Below are positions 1 to 7,824 of a stretch of DNA of 9,378 nucleotides, in pieces. Source of the DNA: Thermus kawarayensis JCM 12314 (lineage in GTDB: Bacteria > Deinococcota > Deinococci > Deinococcales > Thermaceae); the NCBI GenBank assembly GCA_001311545.1, contig BBBL01000042.1:1-9378 (forward strand), written 5' to 3'. The stretch's first letter is position 1, and every line of letters begins with the position of its first letter. The position numbers and the translations under genes are program-made. Below the pieces are notes generated by a model. The model searched no databases. It saw only the letters and a list, made by a program, of their open reading frames with translations, and was not told the origin of the DNA.

Positions 1-75
1 GAAACAGTCCCAGCCGCTAGAAAACCTGCTCTATGCCCTTTTGGGGTTTTGACCGTACCTATGAGGGTTTGAAAC
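1..75 (+). CRISPR. Terminal end of a CRISPR array (one full repeat, one spacer)
   Basis: A 30-bp repeat occupies 46-75. It begins GTTTTGACCG and ends GAGGGTTTGAAAC. The window opens with GAAAC (1-5), the same five bases that end this repeat, so 1-5 is most likely the tail of a preceding repeat and 6-45 a 40-bp spacer. No further repeat occurs about 40 bp downstream of 75, so the array stops here. Repeats of this length ending in GAAAC are normally read so that GAAAC is the 3' end of the 5' handle. On that reading the array is transcribed rightward, its leader lies outside the window, and 46-75 is the leader-distal repeat. Repeats of this form are usually tied to type I-B processing, and type III complexes often borrow such crRNAs. 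Only one complete repeat is visible, which limits certainty. Confidence 0.72.
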
Positions 76-310
76 GCAGAAGTTGCGCCCTGCTGCAAGG
101 GCTGCTAGGATGAGGGCAAACCCGCCGGGCTGGGCCTGGGTTCCCGATGGCCCGGTGCAGGACGCGCGGCCCTTCAGGGGGCTGTTGCCCGTTTCCAAGG
201 CTTCCGCGGTGTTCGTACCCTGCCGGGTGCGTGCGGTGGAGAAGGGGCCCGGTCCCGTCCCCGGCCCGCCCCTTACGTGGGAGCCTCCAGGGCCGGGGCA
301 CCGTTATGGG
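76..310. other. Intergenic stretch between CRISPR array and cas operon
   Basis: I see no convincing gene in these 235 bp. Open frames exist on both strands but have no ribosome binding site, no recognisable motif and no homology I can name. The minus-strand frame runs into the CRISPR repeat, which argues against it being coding. The only clear structure is the GC-rich hairpin at 242-274. Confidence 0.5.
242..274. terminator. GC-rich hairpin, possible terminator between convergent units
   Basis: AAGGGGC at 242-248 pairs perfectly with GCCCCTT at 268-274. Inside, CCGG at 249-252 pairs with CCGG at 261-264, leaving an 8-base loop and a 3-base bulge. It lies just past the stop codon of the last cas gene and beyond the end of the array, where a terminator for either unit would be expected. 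There is no T-run on either side, so an intrinsic terminator is not proven. In GC-rich DNA such hairpins also arise by chance. Confidence 0.3.
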
Positions 311-1186
311 CTAAAAAAACGGCTCCCAAAGGTTGCCCTCCCCGATTTTCCACTTCAGAGGATCGGATTGGGTGCGCGACCCCGGTACCCAAGCCAAAGG
401 GCCTGCCTTCAACTGTCCGTTATCCCACTCAACCAGTTGCTCCCGGGCCCCTGAAAGCCCTGTGTTGGCTACCTCTTGGACAGCCGCATGGGCCAGGAGG
501 GTGTCCGTGCTCACCATCGGTTCCCTATTGGAAAGGTCCAGGGGCTTACCAAAGAAGCCCTCCGGAGGCTGGCCGTCCAGGTGCACCCTTCTGACCCTGC
601 CGAGGCCGTACCGGGTGTCGCCCCCCAGGAAGAGTTCTTCCATCTCCAGGACCTCCGCCTCTACGTCGGCTTCCCGGCAGAAAACGTAGCCCTTGAGAAA
701 AACGGGCTGGGGAACCTTCTGCTTGCCCCAGAAGGACCAGTCCGCCAGGAGCTCATACTCCCGGAGGGTGGCCTCGAGGGCGGCGTCGGTGCTTGGGCTT
801 ATGGCCGTCCCCGGCCGCACGGTGAGCATCCACAGGCGGAACTCACGGTCCGCTTTCTTATTACCCTCGTTATCCTCGCGATGCCAAACAAGCCCCCTCC
901 CCTCCGCATCCTCGTACCTGGGGAGCCAGGCGAGGTAGCGCTCCCCCTCCTTTTGGGCGGGGAAGAGGTAGCTGAAGCGGCATTTTTCGGAGAGCCGCTC
1001 GCCCGTGCCCCCGTAGTCGGGAGGAGCGTCCCCCGCCTCCTTTCTGGCCAGCTGGGCCGTGAGGGCGCCCCAGAGGGTTCGGGCGGGGACGTAAAGGCGT
1101 GTACGGTTCAGGGAGCCTGCGGGGGTGGTGCCCACGTGGACCGGTGAAAGCAATTGCCAGACCCAGCTGTAGATCTTCCAGCTCAT
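311..1186 (-). CDS. RAMP-superfamily Cas protein, Cas5/Cmr3 position of a type III-C operon
   Basis: This is a 291-residue RAMP-superfamily protein, the last gene of the effector operon. The N-terminus has the RAMP pattern: a first beta strand ending in LLSPVHVGT (about residues 13-21), then RTRLYVPARTLWGAL, the turn and helix that follow it in Cas7/Cas5 folds. A glycine-rich loop of the GGDTRYGLGRV type sits near residue 190. The start ATG overlaps the stop of the preceding cmr5 gene (ATGA), with a GGAGG motif six bases upstream, so translation is probably coupled. In subtype III-C operons the gene after cmr5 encodes the Cas5-type (Cmr3) subunit, which caps the crRNA 5' handle. I assign that role by position and fold only. 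The sequence does not look like a standard Cmr3, and a Cas7-like subunit is possible. The frame is intact. Confidence 0.72.
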   Translation of the reverse strand: MSWKIYSWVWQLLSPVHVGTTPAGSLNRTRLYVPARTLWGALTAQLARKEAGDAPPDYGGTGERLSEKCRFSYLFPAQKEGERYLAWLPRYEDAEGRGLVWHREDNEGNKKADREFRLWMLTVRPGTAISPSTDAALEATLREYELLADWSFWGKQKVPQPVFLKGYVFCREADVEAEVLEMEELFLGGDTRYGLGRVRRVHLDGQPPEGFFGKPLDLSNREPMVSTDTLLAHAAVQEVANTGLSGAREQLVEWDNGQLKAGPLAWVPGSRTQSDPLKWKIGEGNLWEPFF

Positions 1187-1569
1187 GAGGAGCCTCCACC
1201 CTTAGCCTTCAGGTGGTAGCGGGCGTAAGAAAAGGCCGCGCGCAGGAGGTCCCGGGCAAAGAGGAGGTCGTCCAGGTCTTCGGCCAGCTTCTTAACGGCA
1301 TCCAGGATGTTGCCTGCCCCCTCGAGCCGGTCCTGGAAAACGTCCTTCAAGAAGTTTAGGGACTTTTGGTCGATGTGGCGCGCGAACCTGTCGTGCCTGG
1401 CCTCGAGGTAAAGGAACGTGGCGTAAGGACCTTGCTCTTCCAAGACCGCAAGGGCCTCGTTGAACACCTTTTCTTCTATTCCCTTGCCCCTGTCATCCCG
1501 GATGTCGGCCAACTGATACCCCAGTTCGGCGCACAGGATGTCCAGGTTGATGCCGTGAGCGCGGCTCAT
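1183..1569 (-). CDS. cmr5: Type III small subunit Cmr5 (Cas11-like)
   Basis: This is a 128-residue protein, predicted almost wholly alpha-helical, with acidic and basic heptad-like stretches (for example ILDAVKKLAEDLDDLLFARDLLRAAF) and no catalytic motif. Size, composition and place between cmr4 and the last RAMP gene match the small subunit Cmr5/Cas11, which forms the inner filament of the effector complex and contacts the target strand. I chose ATG at 1569 because a strong GGGGGAGG lies just upstream and the ATG overlaps the cmr4 stop as ATGA. The longer open frame continuing upstream is an out-of-frame shadow of cmr4. The C-terminus ends KGGGSS, with its TGA overlapping the next start. The sequence itself is weakly conserved, so identification rests mainly on context. 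Confidence 0.75.
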   Translation of the reverse strand: MSRAHGINLDILCAELGYQLADIRDDRGKGIEEKVFNEALAVLEEQGPYATFLYLEARHDRFARHIDQKSLNFLKDVFQDRLEGAGNILDAVKKLAEDLDDLLFARDLLRAAFSYARYHLKAKGGGSS

Positions 1570-2624
1570 GGCCGACCTCCCCCTTGAGGTTGCCCTGCCC
1601 CCGAGGCGGCGCCCTGCCCCGAGGGCTGGCTTTGCTGGCAAGGTGCGGATCCCCCGTCGTGGACTACCCTTAGCCGCCCCATCCCGCGCGTGCCCATACC
1701 GCCGATGCCCAGGTGTTCCAGGTAGAGATGGGCTTTCTTGGTTACATTTCCAACAGCGTCCGGGTCGGTGACTGCCGTAATAGGTTGCCCACCAATGTTG
1801 AAATGCGCCGGGTTTTTGGCAATGATTTCCCACACCAGCACCGTGCCCCGCGGCAGGGCCTCGTAGGAGAAGAGCGCCCTTTCCTCCGCGGCGCCGGTTG
1901 CGGGTTGATGGAGACCGAGGTGCGGACCTCGAGGTTGCTGTTGACGATGTGGGCGAAGAGGTGGTCGGGCGCCAGGGCCAGGCGGCGAGAGATGTAGTCT
2001 GGAACACAAACGCTTGAAAGTTTTTGGGTTACTGCCCTCATCTGGCCAAGCGCCTTCACGGGAAGGAGAAGCACCCTAGGTTAATCTGATTATTGGAACT
2101 GCTCTGCATATATACCGCGTTGTCCTCCACCCCATTAACCTCCAGCCCCACCGAGCGCAGGGCCATGGGCAGGTAATCCACATGGGCCCCTGGCGAGTGG
2201 GCACGGGGAAGAGGAGCACGTGGGCATCGGTGAAGGCGGCCAGGCCGGCGAAGCCCCCCTCCTGGCCCGCGCCGCGGGCGAAGCCGAAGACGGTGCAGAC
2301 GGGGCAGTCGGGCTGGCGGCAGTGGCCTTGGTTCTCGTCCAGGCTCAGACCGGCACAATCGGGGTAATAGGGTTTCTGTCTGCCCTGGAACTGCTGTCCT
2401 GATTGGCGGGCTTGCTGAATTTGCTGCTGGCGGTCTTCCTCATAATGCATCGCCACATAGGTCCGGTACACGCCCGCCAGGCTGGAGCCGGGGATCTTGG
2501 GCACCTGGGTGACCGGGTCCCGGACGATGGTCAGGTCCACCCGGCCGATGCGGGCACCTCCGGTCCCCACGTGGATAGGGTCCAGGGCAACGCCTACTTG
2601 TGTAAACTTTTTATAGCCTGCCAT
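1566..2624 (-). CDS. cmr4: Cmr4, Cas7-type backbone RNase (three single-base frameshifts)
   Basis: This is the Cas7-family backbone subunit that polymerises along the crRNA and cuts bound target RNA at 6-nt intervals. The N-terminus reads DPIHVGTGGARIGRVDLTIVRD. The aspartate of VDL (residue 30) matches the catalytic Asp of Cmr4/Csm3 proteins. IPGSSLAGVYRT follows, the usual Cmr4 motif, then a Cys-containing segment (CRQPDCPVCTVFG), and near the C-terminus the glycine-rich loop GIGGMGTRGMGRL. The start at 2624 follows AGGAGGT, and the cas10 stop lies two bases upstream. The frame breaks at about 2167-2169, 2060-2062 and 1902-1904. Each break is repaired by one extra C in a CCC run, giving 353 residues, a normal length. 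I therefore regard the gene as functional in the organism and the breaks as probable sequencing errors, though true decay is not excluded. Confidence 0.88.
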
Positions 2625-2626
2625 GC

Positions 2627-5600
2627 CTACCTCCTCTGCAGACCCTCTTTGACAACGCTTAAGTGCCAGTCTATGGCCCACTGCAGAGTTTCCCGCGTGG
2701 CCGCTCGGGTGAGGCTTTCCAAGCTCGTACCCTGCACCCCCAGGTAGTCCGCCAGAAGGCCACGCAGGGTGGCCTGCCACAGCTGGGAGGAGGCTTCCAT
2801 CCCACCCTCGGGTGGGTGCCAGTCCTCCTCCAGGCGGGCCAGCTCGCTCCGGAGGCGTTGCAGGGACGTTTGGCTTGGAGCAACCCTCCGCAGGAGCTCC
2901 CACACTCCCCGCATCTCCGCCCAGTCTTCCAGGTACCGTGGAGGAGTTGCGTCAAACCGGGCGGCGTTGGTTTCCATGAAGAGCGTCTTCACCCTCGCGG
3001 GTAGTACCCGGACTCGGTCCCCCGGTCGCAGGTCGGCCACATGCCGGTAAACCTGGCCCTCCGGGTGCCGAAAGTCCCGGGGAAAGCGCACCTTTGGGTC
3101 TTCCACGGCCACGTACGGGTAGAACACGTCCTCCCGGCCATCGGGCAGGCCTACCGGCACGAGCCGAAGGACCTCTTGGCCATCCTTCCTCCGCAGGCAC
3201 AGAGCTACCACGCCCTCTTTTTGCTTGACTTCTCGGACTTCCCAAACCTCCTCCTCGGCCTCCAAGGTCTCTTCCAGGTTCCGCGCGGCCTCCACCACCG
3301 CTTGATAGGGGACCAGGCGGGGGAAGGCGACCACGCCCGTGCGAAGGGGAAGGCGGTCCCACACCCGGGCAAAGCGCTCCTGCCACCGACTCAGGGCCAG
3401 GTCCACGCAGGCGGAGGCGGCTTCCAAGGGCACCAGCACCCGCAAACGTAAGGGGGAAAGCTCCAGCGGGATGGTAGGGTAATAAACGCCGAGATGGCTG
3501 TGGGGTCTAGAGACCTCTTTCACCTCGGATATCTCCACATCCCGAGGCTTCCCAGAGGCGTCTTCTTTTTGCAATGCGATCATTTGCCCCTGAAGGGCCC
3601 GCTTTGCCTCCTCGGGCTTCAAGTGCCAAGCCAGGTTGGAGATGGTCAGGAAGCCCTCCAGGTTGCTCAGGTAAAGCAGGCTAAGGGGCTTACCTCGCCA
3701 GGAGCCGGAGTAGACCTCTCCGTCCGACCATCCGCTTGGGTCCCTTGGGACCAAGAGCAGCCGTCGCACCCGCCAGGGGTTGTCGCTGCGTGCTGCTAAT
3801 TGCCGGAACTCCCGCAGGAGGTCTCGGAAAAACTCTTCCGCTTCCCGCCAGAAGCGGTAGACCCGGCCCGGTGACGGCAGTTTGCGGAAAAGTTGATGTG
3901 CCAGCCATGCCGCCCGCTGGTCATCGTTCAGGTTGTTCCATGGAGGTGCGTCCGCGCGGTCCTCGACGATCTTGTAGAAAAAAATCTGGCCAATCATTCT
4001 CGTGCTATATCCCTCTGACAGATTCTTCAGAACCGGATCATTCTTATTAAAGGAAACAAGTTTACCCCGCACATAGGTTAAGAGACTGTCATAGGCGCTT
4101 TGTGGGTTTAGTGGATTAGGTGTGCCATCAAGCACAGGATTGAACCGTGCCCACTCCGGGATGGCCTGGGCTCGCAGGCTGTCCACCCGCTTGCCGTTGA
4201 GCCAGTCTTCCAGGTCCAGGGAAAGGGTGAGCAGGGCCAGACGGCCGTTGCGGTCGGCCACCTCTTCAAACCAGATGGTGTCGTGGCCCAGTTGGCCTGA
4301 AGCCAGGCATCGCGGCGGTGGTGGCGGCGGTCACGGCAGACCCGGCAGGGCTTGCCTTTGTCGGTGGGGTCGCCGTTCAGGCGCACCTGGCAGACGGGGC
4401 AGACGTGGCCATGTGCCTCGGAGGGGATTAACCAGCGAATATCCCATCGTCTGTGCACCGGGACGGCCACGGTCTTTTGTGCCTCTCTCCATTCTTCCAC
4501 CAGGGGCACCAGGGAACGGGTGGCTGGCTCAGGCGCACATAGTGGAGTTTCCAGGTCCAGGTCGCGGGCGATTTCTTCCACTTGTTCCTGCAACCATCGC
4601 GCCCACCCGTTCAACCAATCGGCCGGAACCGTTTCGTCAAACCGCTCCCCAGGGAAGGAGAAAACGGCCACGCTGCTATCGCGGTACAGCAAAGAGCCCA
4701 CCGCCAGGTCCACCTCCACCAGCGTGGCCACCCGGCGGAAGAATTCTTCAATCGTTCCCTGCGCCCCCGTCCAGTCGCCGATTTTTACTGCCCGGGCCTC
4801 ATAGTGCTCCGTACCCAGGGCCACAGTAAGCAAGCGCCAGCGAGTGTTGTTTTTCAAGTAGGAGTTCACCATCTGCTGGCGCTTATTCCCTAAATTATTC
4901 CAGTTTGCCACCTGGGTTCTAAGGCGTTTTTCGATGTCTTGCTCCGTCAGGCTAGGTGAAGGATCCAGCAATGCCCCTGCCACCGCACTCTTGAACAGGG
5001 CAGCTGCCACATAGGATTGGTCCCAAAGAGTCACATCGTTGTTGGGAAGCCGTGTTTCGGCCAGAGTGGAAAGAAAGGCCCGGCGGATGAAGGAGCCCTC
5101 GCCGATGGCTCCTTCACGCCAGCGCTGCCAGAGGGCCACATCCTGGACGTTCTGTGTACCGAGATGGCACAGTTCCTCCAGCACACGACGGATCTCATTC
5201 ACCAGTTGGCGCCACCCTTGCGGCGAAAGGATCTCCGGCGGGTCGGCTAGCAGGTTGCGCTTGGGATGACCCCAGGGAGAAGAAAGCCACATGTGGGGAA
5301 TGGTCTGGTCAAGGTAGTCAGATGTGGACGCCGGCAGATTTTTCTCAACGCCGGATACGGTACCGTGTCCGGCCTGAAGTAGGCCTAGTAGTCCAGGATC
5401 GCTTGCCCCTCGCCCACCGTGCTTTTCGGTAAATGTGGCAAAAGTATTGGGCCATGCGTCGGCAAGGTTGCCGCTGTTGTAACGTTGTTTGACCCACCCC
5501 AGCAGGTCATCCCAGGGGAAGGGCGGCGACTCTTGCTGATGCCACTTGCGCTCCTGATAGCCATTGTCGTTCTCACCACCATGGCGTCGCAAAAACTCAA

Positions 5601-5702
5601 CCCGGGCCTTGCCCGCCATGTGGAACCAGCCGACGGCTCCATGGCCAGAAGCAGAGGGCGGTGCTGGCGCAGGGTTTCAGCTGGGGAAAAGGTAGTGCTC
5701 AT
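2627..5702 (-). CDS. cas10: Divergent Cas10 large subunit, Csx11 type (two single-base frameshifts)
   Basis: This is the large subunit of the type III effector, about 1025 residues after repair. In order: an N-terminal helical, HD-like segment whose motif reads FHMAGK (about residues 27-32) instead of His-Asp; a first palm-like region (VDLAVGSLLYRDSSVAVFSF, about 330-350); a zinc ribbon with CPVC (about 435) and CRVC (about 454); a second palm opening GRLALLTLSLDLEDWLNG (about 487); and VLVPLEAASACVDL (about 750), where cyclase-active Cas10 has GGDD. RLPLRTGVVAFPR follows, which I recognise as typical of Csx11. Loss of GGDD is a hallmark of III-C Cas10 and predicts no cyclic oligoadenylate synthesis. 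The start at 5702 follows GGGAGGT. Breaks at about 5637 and 4294-4295 are each mended by one base, restoring LLLAMEAVGWFH and QAQLGHDTIWFEEVADRNG. The assignment to III-C is from pattern memory, not alignment. Confidence 0.85.
5350..5373. repeat. 24-bp near-perfect palindrome inside cas10
   Basis: The left arm on the plus strand, GCCGGATACGGT, pairs with the right arm over all 12 positions: 11 Watson-Crick pairs and one T-G pair, with no loop bases. It is read through in frame as QAGHGTVSG of Cas10 (about residues 110-118). I cannot tell whether it is a small inserted palindrome or a chance structure. Confidence 0.55.
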
Positions 5703-5713
5703 GGTGTACCTCC

Positions 5714-6611
5714 CTAATTGAGCCACCTTTCCACTTCCTGCCAGAGCTCGTCGCGAGTATTTCTTTCCACACTGCCGTGCGTTTTGTGGAAAGCGCGCCA
5801 CTTGGTTATCTTCGCCGTGCCCCAGCCTACGGTGCGCTTGGCGGAGATGCCGTAGGTAGTGAGCAGAGCCTCAATGGCTTCTAACAAATTGGGGAGGAAT
5901 TCTTTGGGTTTGAGCTCTGGCTTCATCCCCGGCCAGGGGGCATAAAGGAGCGAGAGTGTTCCTTTTGCGCCGGGCGGCACTACTTCGTAATAAATGGGCT
6001 TTGTGCCAGCGCGGCGCTCTCGGCTGTGGGGATTGATGACCTCAAAGCCTATGCGGTCAAACCAGGTGGGGTAGAAGACCAGCGCGCCTGATGTAATTTC
6101 TCGTGCTCCTCCTCGCCCTTCTCATGGCCAAAGAGGTGCAAAATCCAGTCCGGGTCGCGCCAGCCGTCCAGTTTCCCGTTGCGCCGCTCCAGGTGCTCCC
6201 GCAAACCGGCCTGCATCCGGCAGGCCCAGCGGAGCATTCCCTTCCAGGACGAAGCCGCCATGAAGGGCACCCCGAAGACCCGGTCCTTGCGCACCGGGTT
6301 GTCCAGCACATGGAAGACCCGGTCGTCTTTGGAGTACCACGGGGTGAGGAGTTCAAAGTCCACCTGGAGGGCGAGCCAACTCCGTGAAGGAACATTGGGG
6401 AAATCCGGCTCAGTCTCTAAGATTAGATCAGGAATCGTGATGCTTCTACTTGCCTGTTGCATATAGCGAGAGCGGGCGTTTTTTTTTGTCTGCCTGGAAA
6501 AAAACGCACTGAAACTTCATCCACAAAACCGCCCGCAAGGCCTTCAGGCAGGGTCAGCGTTTCTTGTAGTCCTGGGTCGTTGCTTAAAGAAACAAAATAA
6601 TCCCAGGTCAT
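5714..6611 (-). CDS. cmr6: Cmr6-type RAMP protein (two single-base frameshifts)
   Basis: This is a RAMP-superfamily Cas7-like subunit of 299 residues after repair. Visible motifs are LALQVDFELLTPWYSKDDR; the RAMP-style turn VFGVPFMAASSWKGMLRW (about residues 106-123); a run around FYPTWFDRIGFEVINPHSR followed by GTKPIYYEVVPPGAKG, which is typical of Cmr6; and the glycine-rich loop TVGWGTAK (about 260). Cmr6 joins Cmr1 at the crRNA 3' end of the complex. The start at 6611 overlaps the cmr1 stop (ATGA) with GGAGG upstream, and the stop is 11 bases before the cas10 start. The frame breaks at the A9 run on the coding strand (6479-6487; ten As restore frame) and at 6087-6088 (GGG instead of GG restores frame). 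In III-C operons the RAMP gene between cmr1 and cas10 is the cmr6 counterpart, as here. Confidence 0.8.
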
Positions 6612-7657
6612 GCGCCTTCCTCCTGCTCAAATAGTTTGGTCAAAATTTGTGCACCTATTTGAAACTCCCTCTCGGGCTGGAAACCAGGCCAGACTTGCCC
6701 GAGGCGGCGCTTTATCTCGTCAAAATCCACCAGCCCCGGCTTCACAAAGCCAAAAGTGCGGCCGCCTTCTCCTGGGTGCTTGAAACTGAACACCTTCTTG
6801 CTCTCTTGCTGGCGACCAGCGAGCCAACCGTACTGAGTCGGGGGATCATCGTCGCTATACCGCCTTTCGTGTCGACTGGTCTGTGGACATCTTTGTCCTG
6901 GCAGGTGAACTTGATTACAGCGTTTACATCGCTTACTTTGGTTACGGCCCACAACCCTGTTAAATGAGCTATTGTCAGGATCTATTCTGGTTAGATACCG
7001 CCCCTTCACAAACCAAAAATTTTGCAAAGAAGCCCAGGAAAAATTATCGTCGGGAAAGCCGGTGAGCCAACGGTTGTCAGTTACATAAGCTCGGATGTCT
7101 TCAAGCGTTTTGTCACACTGCCAACCCACAGGACACTTCACATACTGCACAAGGCCGAAATCCCGGTGATGATGCTCGTTTTGTCTGTTCTGTTCATCCG
7201 ACGGCTTAAACACCGTCTTCCCACCTATGGCTCCATACTCGGCAATGAGGCGAAGGGTGGCGTCCAGCAGGCACCATTCTTCGGATGTAATAGGCCGCAG
7301 GGGGATAAAACGTAGGGTAAAGGTCTGGCCTGCCCGGATCTGCTTCTGAATGACTTTATCGTTCTCGTCCAAGATCACGAGCCGGAACTTGCGCGCCCAG
7401 CCGGTGCAGCCGAAGAGCTCGCAGACGACACAGTGGTGCCCGGGCTCGTGAGGGTTCTTATTCCCGGCCGGGCAGCGGACGCCGTCTGCAGTGGGATCGC
7501 ACGCCTTTCCGCCAAGGCCCCGCACAAGCACCTCGTACCACCAGCGGATGGACCCTAACAGACCCGTGGGCTTAAAGGAGTTTCCCTCCCGGTTCAGGTC
7601 ACCTGTCCATATATCTGCGAGGGCTTTTAACTTCCACTGTTTCGCCATATGGACCAT
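6608..7657 (-). CDS. cmr1: Cmr1 RAMP subunit, first gene of the effector operon
   Basis: This is an intact protein of 349 residues from ATG 7657. The N-terminus carries the Cmr1 signature FKPTGLLGSIRWWYEVLVRGLGG, then a cysteine-rich segment ending CVVCELFGCTGWARKFRL, and the glycine-rich motif AEYGAIGGKTVFKP (about residue 145). Cmr1 binds near the crRNA 3' end and helps engage target RNA. A second cysteine cluster, KRCKRCNQ...GQRC (about residues 240-256), looks like a small zinc knuckle and is not a feature I expect in ordinary Cmr1. Start choice: AAGGGG about nine bases upstream favours ATG 7657; TTG 7660 and ATG 7648 are alternatives. The stop overlaps the next start as ATGA. Base composition is lower than in neighbouring genes: 6901-6960 is 48% G+C by hand count, against 72% for 3301-3360 in cas10. 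Confidence 0.88.
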   Translation of the reverse strand: MVHMAKQWKLKALADIWTGDLNREGNSFKPTGLLGSIRWWYEVLVRGLGGKACDPTADGVRCPAGNKNPHEPGHHCVVCELFGCTGWARKFRLVILDENDKVIQKQIRAGQTFTLRFIPLRPITSEEWCLLDATLRLIAEYGAIGGKTVFKPSDEQNRQNEHHHRDFGLVQYVKCPVGWQCDKTLEDIRAYVTDNRWLTGFPDDNFSWASLQNFWFVKGRYLTRIDPDNSSFNRVVGRNQSKRCKRCNQVHLPGQRCPQTSRHERRYSDDDPPTQYGWLAGRQQESKKVFSFKHPGEGGRTFGFVKPGLVDFDEIKRRLGQVWPGFQPEREFQIGAQILTKLFEQEEGA

Positions 7658-7684
7658 CAACTCTTTCCCCTTAGATTTGTCTTG

Positions 7685-7713
7685 ATGCTAACAAACCCTG
7701 ATGGGTCCGTCAA
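7685..7713 (-). promoter_or_regulatory. Candidate sigma-70-type promoter for the cas operon
   Basis: Read on the minus strand, TTGACG (7713-7708) is a good -35 box. After exactly 17 bases comes TAGCAT (7690-7685), a four-of-six -10 box preceded by TGT (extended -10). Transcription would start near 7678, giving a leader of about 20 nt that contains the AAGGGG ribosome site before ATG 7657. The -35 box lies within the first codons of the IS remnant (7701 onward), so the operon may use a promoter half supplied by the IS. No operator or repeat for a dedicated regulator is visible. Confidence 0.5.
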
Positions 7714-7770
7714 TAGACCTGGAGCTCCGCCTCAAGAGGGCCATTGAAGAGATCCCGCTGGAGCACCCCG

Positions 7771-7787
7771 GTCACGCGAAGCGTAGC
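7771..7787 (+). repeat. Small hairpin element, GTC-stem type (copy 1)
   Basis: GTC is followed by the stem ACGC-GAA-GCGT and then AGC. It splits the transposase coding between LEHP and WYGYRRVTEEL, so it is an insertion relative to normal OrfB. Its first 15 bases are identical to the copy at 8382-8396. Confidence 0.6.
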
Positions 7788-7824
7788 TTGGTACGGCTAC
7801 CGCCGGGTCACCGAGGAGCTCCGC

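Noticed and set aside
59..301. An 80-codon minus-strand frame downstream of the last cas gene
   Set aside because: It runs through the CRISPR repeat, has no ribosome binding site, and its composition is Pro, Arg and Gly-rich as in random GC-rich sequence.
476..1147. A 223-codon open frame on the plus strand
   Set aside because: It lies wholly antisense to the terminal RAMP gene, has no ribosome binding site or recognisable motif, and is typical of shadow frames in GC-rich DNA.
1183..2007. A long minus-strand frame that would give a 274-residue protein ending in Cmr5
   Set aside because: Its upstream half is out of frame with cmr4 and overlaps it. The ATG at 1569 with GGGGGAGG and an ATGA overlap is the natural Cmr5 start.
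1566..2624. Programmed frameshifting in cmr4
   Set aside because: Three shifts in one short gene, all in CCC runs without a slippery heptamer or downstream structure, are far better explained by base-calling error.
2627..5702. Two separate genes: a 503-codon frame and a 544-codon frame
   Set aside because: One added base at 4294-4295 joins them into a single continuous Cas10 running through the zinc ribbon into the second palm. Neither half has its own credible start or stop context at the join.
311..7657. Subtype III-B assignment for the operon
   Set aside because: The gene order (RAMP between cmr1 and cas10, no cmr3 directly after cas10) and the GGDD-less Csx11-like Cas10 point to III-C. 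III-B remains the fallback if alignment disagrees.
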